The notes beneath the pieces were generated by a model, which worked only from the letters and a program-made list of their open reading frames with translations, searched no databases and was not told the DNA's origin. Made by a program: the position numbers and the translations under genes. From Eimeria necatrix (lineage: Eukaryota; Apicomplexa; Conoidasida; Eucoccidiorida; Eimeriidae), in assembly GCF_000499385.1 (NCBI RefSeq), contig NW_013654657.1:12501-76500 (forward strand): a stretch of DNA of 64,000 nucleotides, in the 5' to 3' direction. Shown here piece by piece: positions 11,331-21,000 of the stretch (its first letter is position 1; each line of letters opens with the position of its first letter).

Positions 11331-11413
11331 TGCTGTAAGGGGTCGCTGCCTCGCCTGTGGGCAGCAGCAAAAGGGTCTGGCTGTGTCTTTGTTGCTTCTT
11401 CTTCATTTTGCAT
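7963..11413 (-). CDS. COX15: Heme A synthase (cytochrome c oxidase assembly factor COX15)
   Basis: COX15 converts heme O to heme A in the mitochondrial inner membrane for cytochrome oxidase. Exons on the minus strand: about 11413-11172 (tentative N-terminus), 10935-10787, 10575-10395, 10189-10096, 9713-9438, 9021-8845, 8415-8353 and 8031-7963. Family signatures in order: GGLTRLTESGLSM, RIYFFEFVHRWLGR, IQGLVGWWMVRSG, PRVSPYRLAFHL, SGAFVAGNDAG with FPKMGDHW-like spacing (here WPKMGDHW), VQFVHRLLAY, and FTVLYYVPTELGVLHQAGG. The four histidines expected to ligate heme are in these motifs. One small exon between 8845 and 8415 is not resolved, and a phase mismatch between the first two exons implies a tiny missing exon near 10940-11170. 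Most introns consist of telomere-like heptamers. A palindrome copy lies in frame in exon 9021-8845. The stop is inside a heptamer (RLKP-stop). Confidence 0.93.
8463..11160. repeat. Telomere-like heptamer arrays forming COX15 introns
   Basis: Arrays at about 8463-8508, 8598-8790 (degenerate), 8818-8848, 9030-9100, 9188-9226, 9281-9315, 9392-9436, 9728-9765, 10006-10035, 10063-10094, 10200-10255, 10330-10393, 10590-10630, 10945-10992 and 11105-11158. Most border COX15 exons directly. On the coding strand several introns begin GTAAACCC and end with TTTAGGGTTTGCG-like sequence followed by CAG. Confidence 0.95.
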
Positions 11414-11998
11414 TAAATGGAGTTTTGAATTATCTTTTAAATTCTTTTTTGAAATGCCATTTGAGTCCTCCTCGCCGCTGCCGCTGCTGCAGCTGGGGTG
11501 TACGTACACCTCAGCACCCCGCAGCCTCGCAGCAGACAAAACGAAGCAGCACTTTTGATTTCTAATTTGCTGCTGCAGCTGCTGCTGCAGCTGCTGCTGC
11601 AGCTGCTGCTGCAGCTGCTGCTGCAGCACTTGCTGCTGCAGCACTTGCTGCTGCTGCACTTTGGGCCAAAAGCCCCCACGGGGGCCCCCCAGGGGCCCCC
11701 AAAGGGTCCTCTGGGGGCCCCCCAAGGGGGCCCTGGGGAGGGCTGGGGTGTACGTACACCTCAAGAATGAGCTGCGGTGTACAAACAGCTTCGGAGGGCC
11801 CCATGGAAGGCATAGGCGAGCCGCCCCAATGGCCTGCATGGGGTTTAGGGTTTAGGGTTTAGGGTTTAGGGTTTGGGGTTTGGGCTGGTGCTCTCCAGGG
11901 TCGAGGCGAGGGTTTAGGGTTTGCGCCTGCTCATCGCCTGCTGTGTACGTACACCCCAACTCGCAACAAAACTCTACTTTAAAGAAAACAAAATAAAA

Positions 11999-12030
<32 letters not shown>

Positions 12031-12200
12031 AGCACAGAAATACCCAAAGGGTTCACCAGGGGCCCCCAGCATGTCTCTAGGGGCCCCCGGGGGGCCCCCT
12101 GGGGCCCCTGGGGGCCCCCCAAGGGGCCCCCTCAGTGACTTGTAAGGTACTTGTGGGTTCCAGAGGCCCCATGAAGAATCAAATGAGCAGTTTTTCAATT
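11238..12200. other. CTG runs, GGGGCCCC-rich blocks and palindromes; COX15 5' region
   Basis: CTG runs (about 11262-11335, 11560-11655, 11998-12030) and G/C-rich blocks of alternating GGG and CCC (about 11670-11745 and 12055-12130) flank three palindromes (11498, 11748, 11943). An in-frame minus-strand ATG at 11413 begins a frame that ends NVLNAAIFGVSMQVCEGG, QTPRRPLVAR at a good GTAAGC donor (11172); this may be the COX15 N-terminal exon. Another minus-strand island, 12699-12786, is arginine-rich with a GTAAACCC donor and could be an earlier exon. Confidence 0.45.
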
Positions 12201-12948
12201 AAAAATGACTTTTAAAATATATTTCAGTTATTTAATTTATTTTTAAAAAATGTTTCCGCACAATATATTTGTTCCGGGGAGGCGGCGGCGACGGGTGCCG
12301 CTGGGAAACTCCAAAAAGAGGAAGTTCAGAGAGATAATTTGATCCATCTTTGACAAAACTAATTAAATTATTGTTTTTTATTTATTTATTTTCAATTAAA
12401 TTATATTTATTTGTTAATTATCCACTCTTTTGGCTCCTAGTCGTTCGAGCAGTCATCACTCGCACGTTCAGTTTGAGGTGTACGTACACCTCAGAACAGA
12501 AGTTGAAAAGTCGCGGCTTTTGCGCAGAAGTTCACTTTTGGACTTTTATTTATTAATAATTCCCTTTTAAGGATCATTTTATTATTTTTGATTTACAAAT
12601 CCGCCAATTTCTTTCCAATTTCTCCTCTTGATGGCGGGTAGCAACTCCTTGGCTTGCTGGCCAAGGCCTAGGGTTTAGGGTTTAGGGTTTAGGGTTTACT
12701 GCAGGGGCCTTGAGTCTTCTAAGCAGGGTTTGGGAATTGCAATGAGGGTTTGCGGCTGCCGCAGGGCGGCACGGCGCCTTCGCTGCAGCCCTAAACCCTA
12801 AACCCTAAACCCTAAACCCTCAGCTATAGGCTGTCCACGCGAAAGCCAGTCCCGTCTTTTCGCTGTCACCTCGTGGCCTGACCCGCAAACCCTAAACCCT
12901 AAACCCTAAACCCTAAATCCAGAAATCAGGTGTACATACACCCCAGAG
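12200..12948. other. AT-rich spacer with heptamer arrays
   Basis: AT-rich DNA (12180-12460 and 12540-12620) with one palindrome (12478), then heptamer arrays at about 12668-12698, 12788-12822 and 12885-12918. The unique islands 12699-12786 and 12830-12880 have acceptor-like CAG edges on the minus strand, but no protein family can be recognised. Confidence 0.5.
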
Positions 12949-13104
12949 TCACGGCAACCGCTCTCTCGGTATGCCCGTAATCCGCACTTTTCTGCAAATT
13001 GCTGATGCCATTTGCTGCTGCAGCAGCTCCTGCAGCTGCTGCAGCTCTCGCCGCTGCTTCTCGAGTGCTGCAGTTGCTGCCGCCACCTGCAGCAGCAGAA
13101 AACC

Positions 13105-13138
<34 letters not shown>

Positions 13139-13274
13139 TCGGCGACAGCAGCAGCAACAGCAGCAAACAGTGACAGCGCAACCAAGGCAGCAACAAAGTC
13201 AGAGCAGCAGCAGCAGACGCAGCTGCAGCGCGGGAAGCAGCCGGCAACTAGCCAGCAGAAGCAGCAGCAGCAAT

Positions 13275-13326
<52 letters not shown>

Positions 13327-13434
13327 GCTTACTTCGCTCTTGAGCGTCGCCTGCTTCCTCCGCTGCTCCTTAGCAGCACTGAGGGGCTTCTGACAAGCCG
13401 CCCGAGCAGCAGCAACCTCATTCGATAGCCTGCG

Positions 13435-13498
<64 letters not shown>

Positions 13499-13749
13499 TG
13501 CAAGGACAGCAGGCCCACTGCAGCTGCTCGGCCACTTGAAGAGCAGGGCTGCTCTGCTCCATAATAAAAGCTTTGGTTTCATCTTAGAAGCGTAGGTTTT
13601 GAAGTTAGGGTTTAGGGTTTAGGGTTTAGGGTTTAGGGTTTACGAGTCTAGTGCCGCCTGGTTATGCAGCAGCTGCAGCAGCTGCAGTGTCTCGGCACCC
13701 CCCAGCAGCTCTTGCAGCTGCTCCACGCAGTCCTGGTACCCCAACAACT

Positions 13750-13786
<37 letters not shown>

Positions 13787-14221
13787 TAGCAGCAGCAGCA
13801 GCAGCAGTGGCAGAAGCAGCAGCAGAGGAGGAACATGGAGTATATTCTGGTACAAAATGCGCCACCAGTCGTAGCAGCAGAAGCAGCAGTAGAAGCAGCA
13901 GCAGCAGCTGCTGCTGCTGCAGCAGGTTCCTGCTGCTCGCTCCCAGACGCGGCCTGTATATGAGCGATGAGGGTTTAGGGTTTAGGGTTTAGGGTTTAGG
14001 GTTTAGGGTGTATTACCTCTTCCTTTTTCCTCTGGAGCTCACTCGGGAGAAAGGTGGTTTCTTGCCAGTTCTGCTGCTGCTGCTGCTGCTGCTGTTTGCT
14101 TTTGCTGCTGTTTGCTGCAGCAGCAGACTGCAGCACGCGGCTGTAGAGGAAGCCCCGCAGCTCCATTAGCTCCAGCAGCAGCTGCCGCCTAATTGTGTCA
14201 TTGCCCAGAAGCGTATCTTTA

Positions 14222-14291
<70 letters not shown>

Positions 14292-14841
14292 CCTCTATTC
14301 CCTCCTCAACAATCCAGCCTCGCGTGTCTGCTGCAGGGGCCCCCTCTTGGGGGGCCCCTTCTTCTCCCTGCTGCTGAATTTCGATGTGCGCTGCGGCCTC
14401 TGCGTCTTGCTGCTGCTGCTGCTGCTGCTGCAGCTGCTGCTGCAGCAGGGGGATCTCCGGCGCTGCTGCTGCTGCTGCTGCCACCGCCATGTTGCCCTCT
14501 GCAGCAACCAGCCGCAGCAGCGGCAGCAGGGGGCCCCCCCCCTCCTTAAGAGGGGCCCCCGAAGTTGCATAAGCAGCAAAAGATTGATAAAAGGAAAGCA
14601 GCTGCTCGCCTTGCTGCTGCAGCAGCTGCTGCGCCTGCTGCAGCCGCACGGGCAGCTTGCGGTGTACGTACACCTGGAGCTGCTTCTGCAGCAGCAGCGG
14701 ATCTCCTGCTGCTGCTTCTTCAATGCCATACTTCGTGCACAGCTGCCTGTACACTTCTTCTGCTGCTGCTGCTGCTTGCTGCAGCTGCTGCTCCTTCTTC
14801 TCGCTGTCCGCTAGCTGCAGCAGCAGCACAAAAGCCACAAA

Positions 14842-14880
<39 letters not shown>

Positions 14881-16141
14881 AGTTAAATGCCGCGAGATAA
14901 GGGAGAAGCACAAACAGTTAAGAGACACGAAGCAGCAAAAGGAGACACAAAAGCTGTCCCAAAATAAACCATGCGAAGCGATTCGCACGCTCAGCAGCAG
15001 AAGCAACTGCAGCAGCAGCAGCAGCAACTGCAGCAGCAGCAGCAGCAACTGCAGCAGCAGCAGCAGCATGCTTCCTAGAACTGAATTCAAGTTCCTGCTG
15101 CAAGGGCGAGGCCCTCTCTATTCCAAAGAGCAGCACAGGAGACTTGCAAGTAATTAAATATTTAAAAAGCATTTATTATTAAATAATTATTTAAATTAAA
15201 ATTATTTAAATTAATTAAAATTATTTAAATTCATTTCTTATACCATTCTTTGCTTCTGCTGCAGCGTTTTCTGCTGCGCGGGCACGAGGACGTTGGCGGC
15301 CCTGGCGAGGGCGCTGCGGGGGGCAGCAGAGGCGGAAAAGAGTGGAAGTTGAGCGAATTAAGTGGAAAAAAAAGGAAATAAATGCAATTAAATGAAATTA
15401 AAATTAAAAATAAAGTTTAAAAACAGCTTTCTGGCTTTTTTTGCTTCAAAACGCACCGAGAAATGTCCGCCAAGTGCAAATTTTGCTGCTGGAAAGTTCG
15501 CTGCAGGCGGCGCCACTGTCTGTACACCGCAGAGCCGAAGGCTTTCGCGAGGATTCCCTCGGCCGCCTGGCGCGCAGAAGTCGGAAATAAATAAATAAAT
15601 AAAAAGAATTTTATTTTTAAATAAAAGAATTCCACTTTAATAATTCAAATTAATTAAAATAAACGCCACTCGGGAGTCCAAAAAGCTCGAAAAGACGCGG
15701 CGGAAAAGCGCGGAAAACGGCCCGCGCGGCGCCGCGCAGCGCTGAGGTGTACGTACACCGCAACTTCCAACCCACCCCCTCCTTCTGAAGGATTTCCACC
15801 AACGAGTTTATTTCTTTAAATCCAAAATGGCATTCTTTTCTTTCTTTGACGAATTGAGAGGCCTCTGGGCTTTCGGGGGGCTTCTCGAGCGCCAGGTTTA
15901 TGTGCGCTGCCATGCCTGCGGCGCAGAAGCAAACACACTGCAGCAGCTCAAGCCCCCGCTGCTGCTGCTGCTGCTGCTGCTGCTGCCGCTGCTGCTGCTG
16001 CTGCTGCTGCTGCATGCGCTTTTGCTGCGCTTGCTGCAGCGGCGCACCCTTCAGCCGCAGGTGGTAGTCTTCAGGGAGCATTCTGCGGCAGAGGAGCCAG
16101 CCAATGACTCCCTCGTAGGGCACATCCGCAACTTCTTCCAT
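12949..16141 (-). CDS. CDK5RAP3: CDK5RAP3 / C53 (LZAP) homologue, UFMylation-associated
   Basis: In other eukaryotes C53 works with UFL1 and DDRGK1 at the ER in UFM1 conjugation and ER-phagy. Seven exons keep phase throughout: 16141-15776, 15566-15457, 15313-15244, 14814-14017, 13747-13644, 13429-13333 and 13086-12949, predicting 560 residues. Homology runs end to end: VIGWLLCRR (N-terminal helix), an AAHINLALEKPPESPE segment, the NVLVPAQQKTLQQKQ segment, CTKYGIEE, RRQLLLELMELRGFLYSRVL and the C-terminal VEQLQELLGG and KVRITGI. Poly-Gln lies within exon 1 and poly-Ser, Ala and Gln within exon 4, in the linker that carries ATG8-binding IDWG motifs in plant and animal C53; no IDWG is visible here. 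A palindrome copy is in frame in exon 4 (VYVHRKLP). Intron 5 begins with GTAAACCC. Confidence 0.93.
13606..14008. repeat. Heptamer arrays bounding CDK5RAP3 exon 5
   Basis: TTTAGGG arrays at about 13606-13642 and 13968-14008 directly follow exon 5 and exon 4 on the coding (minus) strand, giving donors GTAAACCC and GTAATACACCC. The acceptor sides of both introns are CTG runs ending in CAG. Confidence 0.9.
15170..15240. repeat. AATTATTTAAA low-complexity run
   Basis: Simple AT repeat (TTAAATTAATTAAAATTATTT) in intron 3 of the CDK5RAP3 gene. No other feature seen. Confidence 0.7.
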
Positions 16142-17013
16142 TTCAAATTAAAAAGAAAAGAAGTTAAATGAAACAAAAAGAACTTTAATGGTTGCAGATC
16201 AGCGCCAGCTGCGCGCGCGGCGGCCCGGGCGCAGCAGCGCGCGTTCTGGGGTGTACGTACACCGCAGAAAAGCTGAATTTGAATTCGAATTCGAAAAGCA
16301 AAAAGACAGCGGCGGGCGGCGGCTGGGGGCGCAGGCGGGAGTTATCACTTCTTTTTAAGTTGCAAAAAGAAGAAATGGAGAATTATTTCATTTTATTTTT
16401 TAAAAAATGAAAAATAAAGATTAAATTCCGCAAAAGAGGCTCGCAGCCAACGCGGGCGCATGCAGCGGCGGCGTCGCCGCCGACAGCCGCGCAGTGTCTG
16501 CAGCTGAGCTCCCGGGCCCTTTTTTTCCGTTTAAAAACAATTAAAAGCTTTTAAAATATATTTAAATGTTTTTTAACAACTAATTAATTCAAAATTATTC
16601 AAAATTCGACCAAAACGGCCAACACTCCCCCCCTGAACACTCGCCGGGGCTCCTCCACCGCTGGCAGCGCCGCCGCCCCCAACGGCGCCTCCTTTTGCTG
16701 CAGACTTCCACCAAAACATTTCTAAATTCCTTTTTAAAAGAAGTGAAGTTCATTTAATACATTTTGCGGAGTTTGCTGCGGCTTCGCCTCCGCCGCACTG
16801 TACAGACACCTCAGCGCCGCGCCCCAGAGCCCCCTGCGCCCTCTCGGCCTTCACTTTTTCTTCTTTGCAATTTTTTTTCCAACAAATCCAAATTTGGACT
16901 TCGCCGAATTTCTCTCCGCAGTTTTGGCCCCTCCCGGCCCCCCGTCAGCTGCTGCACCAATGCAGCAGCAGCCAGCGGTGGTGCTGCAGCAGCTCGTGGC
17001 AGGGGAAGCAGCA

Positions 17014-17057
<44 letters not shown>

Positions 17058-17157
17058 TGTTTAGGCGGTTCAACAGCTCGAAGCGCAGCAGCAGCAGCAG
17101 CTGCAGCAAAGGCCGCTTTCCCTTCGCTGCTTCGGGGGCCCCTGGCCTCAGTTTCGG
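16142..17157. other. Intergenic region between CDK5RAP3 and centrin-3 (head to head)
   Basis: The two genes diverge, so this roughly 1-kb stretch should hold both promoters. It contains one perfect palindrome (16251), a diverged copy (about 16799), a second perfect copy just past its right edge (17158), a GC-rich patch (16450-16520), an AT-rich patch (16520-16600) and a CAG run (17008-17055). Open frames here are repeat-driven or lack partners. Confidence 0.6.
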
Positions 17158-17181
17158 GTGTACGTACACCCCAAACTCCCC

Positions 17182-19092
17182 ATGAGCCGCAAACCCGAAC
17201 TGGGGGGCCCCCTGGCCTTTGGGGGCCCCCGGGGCCCCGGCGCTGCAGCAGGAGGGTCTCGGGGCCCCCGGCGTCGGGAGTTGCGGGAAGAACAGAAGTT
17301 GGAAATTAAAGAAGCTTTTGAATTATTCGATTCCGAAAAAACTGGAAAAATGGACTACCATGAGTTGAAGGTGCGCGCGCTGTTCGGGTGTATGCGCGTA
17401 CACCTGAAACTCCAGGTGTACGTACACCGCAGGTCTGCGCGCGCGGCGCTTTTCTTCATTTTTGGGAATTCTTTCGTTTTTCCTTCTTTTTTATTCTTTT
17501 TTCTTCTTTTTTATTCTTTTGTATTCTTTTTTGTTCTTTTTTGTTCTTTTTTTCCTCTTAATTTCAGTTTTTTCGACTTAAACTCCTTTTTTCTGCTGCA
17601 GGTCGCCATGAGGGCGCTGGGGTTTGATGTCAAAAAGGCTTATGTGCAGGAACTCATGCGTTCTTATGACAAGCAAAACACAGGCTTTATAACCCAAAGC
17701 GACTTCGAAGAGATCAGTGAGGGTTTAGGGTTTAGGGTTTAGGGTTTAGGGTTTGGGGTTTAGGGTTTGGGGTTTGGGGCGGTTGGAAGTCACTGCATCC
17801 AGTAGCATCTCTTTCTCTCCAACTAAAACGAATTTAAATTTGAAGTTTATTTTTGGAATTAAATTAAAAGGAATAAGCACAAGACAGAGAGCCGCGCGCA
17901 ACAGCTTGGCTGATTCAATTAAATTTATTTTTAATTTTATTTTTTATTTATTTTAATTAAATTATCCTTCTAATTAAACCACTTCAGTTAAATAACTCAA
18001 ATTAATTTAATTAATTTAATTCTCTAACCCCATCGGCTGCCGCAGTTCCTAAAGATGTGCATTAATTGAAATAAAAGAAACAAATTCATCTTTTGTTTGA
18101 TTCAAACTAGTTGAAAAGGATTATTAGAATTAATTGAATTAAATGGAATTCAGAAGTTAATGGAATTAAATGGAATTCAGGAGTTAATGGAATTAAATGG
18201 AGTTAAATGGAGTTCAGAAGTTAATGGAGTTAAATGAAATTGAGGAGTTAATGGAATTAAATGGAATTGAGGAGTTAATGGAATTAAATTTAATTGAATT
18301 AACTTTTTGTCTGCAGTGACCCAAAAGTTCCTCGAAAGAGATCCTGCGGAGGAACTGCTGAAAGCTTTCCGCCTCTTCGACGACGACAACACGGGGAAGA
18401 TTTCGATAAAGAATTTGCGGCGAGTGGCTCGCGAGTTGGTGCGAAAAAATTGGATTTTGCGGAAATAAAGCGACAAAGTGGCGCAAATTGTTGAATTATT
18501 TCCATATTAATGCATTATTGAAGCAAAAATAAACAAAAATATACTCTAATGGCCTCTCGGGAACTGAAACTGAAACTTGAATTGAACGCCGGTGGCCGCG
18601 CTGAGGTGTACGTACACCGCAGCGCGCGCCGCGCGTGCGTTCCTTCGGGCTTGCGTTCTCTTTGCACGAATCAAAAGTTAAAAACAAACAAACAAATAAA
18701 TAAATAAATAAATAAATAAATAAATGTTTTTGTCAATTTGGGTCTTTTCCAGGGAGAAGATCTGCCAGACGAAGAGCTGCAGGCGATGATCGACGAATTC
18801 GACCGAGACATGGACGGCGAAAGTGAGTTGGGAAAGAATTCGAAAATAACTCCAGAGTTTGAAATTTCTCTTTTAAATTAAAATTCATTTTTGTTATTTT
18901 GAGTTTAAATGCAGTTCATCTCCTTTTTTCTCGAGTCGGAATTCGCTTTCCCTCTTTTCTGTTTATTCAAGGGCTAGAGTTTCCGCCTTTTGAAGTGTAT
19001 ACACTCTTTTAGGGTTTAGGGTTTGGTTTGTGTCTGCAGTCAGCAAAGAGGAGTTCATGGCGATAATGAAACAGACCAGCCTCTACCAATAG
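17182..19092 (+). CDS. CETN3: Centrin-3 / CDC31-type centrin
   Basis: Centrins are EF-hand calcium-binding proteins of centrosomes and basal bodies. Five exons keep phase: 17182-17370, 17602-17716, 18317-18438, 18753-18822 and 19040-19092, predicting 182 residues, the usual centrin size. After a Gly/Pro/Arg-rich head, the order is [22 protein letters not shown]1 at [25 protein letters not shown]2 at [30 protein letters not shown]3 at [12 protein letters not shown], and EF4 at [31 protein letters not shown] identifies the centrin-3 rather than centrin-1/2 branch. EF4 is canonical; EF2 lacks the last Glu and EF3 ends in Asn. A palindrome copy lies at 17158-17169, just before the ATG, with another in intron 1. 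Intron 2 opens GTGAGGGTTTAGGG. Confidence 0.96.
17717..18316. repeat. Centrin intron 2: heptamer array plus ATGGAATTAA minisatellite
   Basis: TTTAGGG repeats occupy about 17720-17775, immediately after the donor. AT-rich DNA follows, and about 18121-18290 is an imperfect tandem repeat of units such as TTAATGGAATTAAATGGA. The latter resembles the repeat at the left window edge. Confidence 0.85.
18688..18725. repeat. AAAT tetranucleotide run
   Basis: A short AAATAAAT run upstream of the exon 4 acceptor of centrin. A longer run of the same type lies at about 7400-7466, and a short one at 19918-19936. Confidence 0.85.
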
Positions 19093-20130
19093 ATTTATAT
19101 TTCTCTTTGCGGCTTTCCCCATTTGCTGCTTCTGCTTCTTGCCTCTTCTGCGGTGTACGTACACCTCAACTTAGCTTGCTGCCTCTTGCTGCGGTGTACG
19201 TACACCTGGGGACTCTGCGGGCGCTAAACTTCGCCTGTCTAGCTGCTCATCTGCAGCAGCTGCTGCTGCTGCGGCTGCCGTTGCTGCTGCGGCCGCAATT
19301 GCTGCTGCTGCTGCTGCTGCGAGCAGCAGCAACGAGGGATGAATATGGACCTTTGGAGACAGTCGATTTTTCGAATTGCTGCAACTTCTGTTATTTCTTC
19401 TTATTTTGGATTTGAAAAACTAAAAAGTGGCTTCGAAGGACCTAAACCCTAAATTAGAGTCCCAAACCCTAAATTAGGGTTTGCGCGAGGCCTGCGCGAA
19501 CTTCTCGCGTTAGTCTGTCCCGAAACAAAACCCAAAACTTGCAAACAAATGAGGCGCATGCAAGGCATGCAGCAAAAGCCCCGAGGGAGCTGCAGCAGCA
19601 GCAGCAGCCCGCGCTGCTGCTGCTGCTGCTGTTGCTGCTGCTGCACCTGACGTAGCTGCCGTTGCAGCTGTGGCACCTGCAGGTGCTGCTGCAGCTGCTG
19701 CTGCAGCAGCGCCCTTCGCCGCTGCAGCAGCAGCTGCTGCTGCTGCTGCAGCTACTGCTGCTGCTGCTGCTGCTGCAGCAGCGCAAATGGTAATAACTGC
19801 TGCATGCAAAGGCCTGGCTGGCTGGCGTGCGATCCCGCTGCTGTACATACACCGCAAAGCACCTGCTGCGCCGCCACTGCGACACAATTAATTATAAAAA
19901 ATTAAATTAAAAAGCAAATTTATTTATTTATTTATTAAGATTTGCTGCGGCTGTGCTGCAGCACGATACCTGCCTTGCAGGAACAAGCGCACGCAAACCC
20001 TAAACCCTAAACCCTAAACCCTAGGCGGCTGGGAGGCCGTGGGCAGCCGGCCGGTTTGCTGCTGGGGGCGCGTGCGGGCGCGGGCTGGGGGCGGGGCGGA
20101 AACCCGAAAAGAGGGTTTGGCGGGCAAACC
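19093..20130. other. CTG-rich intergenic stretch downstream of centrin
   Basis: Two palindromes only 41 bp apart (19153, 19194), CTG runs (about 19256-19330 and 19590-19790), heptamer fragments (about 19440-19480 and 19995-20025) and an ATTT run (about 19918-19936). A minus-strand island ending with CAGGTATCG near 19965 could be a 3' exon of the neighbouring membrane-protein gene, but this is not established. Confidence 0.5.
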
Positions 20131-20553
20131 CTAAACCCTAAATTGGCGGTTAAGCTCGAAGAGCGCGGAAAAAGGCAGCAAGACGGAAGTGAGGAAGGCG
20201 GTGGTGAGCAAGTAAAGACACAGACAGGCCCACTGCATGCAGCGGACCTCCACTTCGTAAAAGTCTGCTGCTGCTGCTGCTGCTGCTGCTGCAGCAAAGG
20301 GCCGCGGCACCAGACACAAAGACCCCCGCGGGTGCAAAATGGAAATGGTGAAGAGCGCGCAGTGCAGACACAGCAGCACGCCGAAGGTGGCGGCCTGCAG
20401 CAGCGGCGCGGCGAAGCCAATGAGGCTGCGGGGGAAGGGGGCGGCGGCGAGGGCTTTGAGGCTGCAGGCGGAGTCGCCCAGGCTGTTGAAGATCGCCTCC
20501 CAGATGTGCGCAATCGCCGCGATCCCCGCCCCGCTCACTTCCGCCGCCTCCAT
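20131..20553 (-). CDS. Putative small multi-pass membrane protein
   Basis: From the ATG at 20553 the frame reads MEAAEVSGAGIAAIAHIWEA, then hydrophobic segments including IGFAAPLLQAATFGVLLCLH and WACLCLYLLTTAFLTSVLLP, with a poly-Ala run between them: about three to four membrane helices in roughly 140 residues. The frame closes at NRQFRV-stop, where GTTTAG belongs to a telomere-like repeat. That same GTTTAG could instead be a splice donor, as in COX15, so the real C-terminus may lie further left. No family is recognised. The sustained hydrophobic pattern argues for coding, but the region is GC- and repeat-rich. Confidence 0.5.
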   Translation of the reverse strand: MEAAEVSGAGIAAIAHIWEAIFNSLGDSACSLKALAAAPFPRSLIGFAAPLLQAATFGVLLCLHCALFTISILHPRGSLCLVPRPFAAAAAAAAAADFYEVEVRCMQWACLCLYLLTTAFLTSVLLPFSALFELNRQFRV

Positions 20554-20769
20554 GCTGCACTGGCGCTTCAAACTCCGCGAAAAACTCCGAGAAAAATACC
20601 AAAAACTCCGAAATCCGCGCGGGAACACCGGAGATCGCGCGACTGCCCGCAGCCCAACCTGCTGCCAGCCCGCCAACAGCTGCGCATTGAAACCGAAACT
20701 CCCCAACTTCCGCTTCCTTCCAACCTAATTTGACCTGATTTCACTCGCTAAAACGCTAAAACTCTAAAA

Positions 20770-21000
20770 ATGAAGCCCCTCTCCCTCCAAACCAGCGCGG
20801 AGGAATCACACCGGCGTCCAGTGCAGCCAATCGCGGTGTACGTACACCGCGACTTGAACCTGCCAACAGACGAACAGATTCATACTGACCCTTTGTTTTC
20901 AAAGGAAACAAAAGGAATATTCCTGAAGAACTACTTTTTGCATGCAGAAGCAGACGCCCGTCGCAATCTATCGCCCGAAGTTGCTTGCGCAGCCGCCTAG
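20770..21000 (+). CDS. Hypothetical short ORF with in-frame palindrome
   Basis: An ATG-started frame of 76 residues reads MKPLSLQTSAEESHRRPVQP, continuing through VYVHRDLNLPTDEQIH (the last palindrome copy of the window) to a C-terminus LSPEVACAAA. It is not repeat-rich and could be a first exon or a short gene. No homologue is recognised and no splice partner is confirmed. Confidence 0.25.
   Translation: MKPLSLQTSAEESHRRPVQPIAVYVHRDLNLPTDEQIHTDPLFSKETKGIFLKNYFLHAEADARRNLSPEVACAAA

Larger units (their letters stand above)
371..20847. repeat. Dispersed 12-bp palindrome GTGTACGTACAC (at least 21 perfect copies)
   Basis: Perfect copies start at 371, 922, 1120, 1464, 5586, 6654, 7557, 8994, 11498, 11748, 11943, 12478, 14662, 15747, 16251, 17158, 17416, 18606, 19153, 19194 and 20836. 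The flanks are often G on the left and C on the right. Diverged copies occur near 160, 2790, 2868, 6866, 12930, 15522, 16799, 17388 and 19842. None was noticed from 20,848 to 64,000. Copies lie in introns, in intergenic DNA and inside coding exons, where one frame reads VYVH. One copy sits 13 bp before the centrin ATG. The two overlapping GTGTAC half-sites suggest a site for a dimeric DNA-binding protein, but that is inference. Confidence 0.93.

Noticed and set aside
3008..14008. CRISPR-like array (regular short repeats with unique spacers)
   Set aside because: Heptamer arrays are separated by exons and spacers of irregular length, the repeats are 7 bp, and the genome is eukaryotic.
20007..20513. 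Overlapping frames around the membrane protein in other frames
   Set aside because: Pro/Arg/Ser-rich GC-biased readings without hydrophobic or domain pattern; the frame from ATG 20553 explains the region better.
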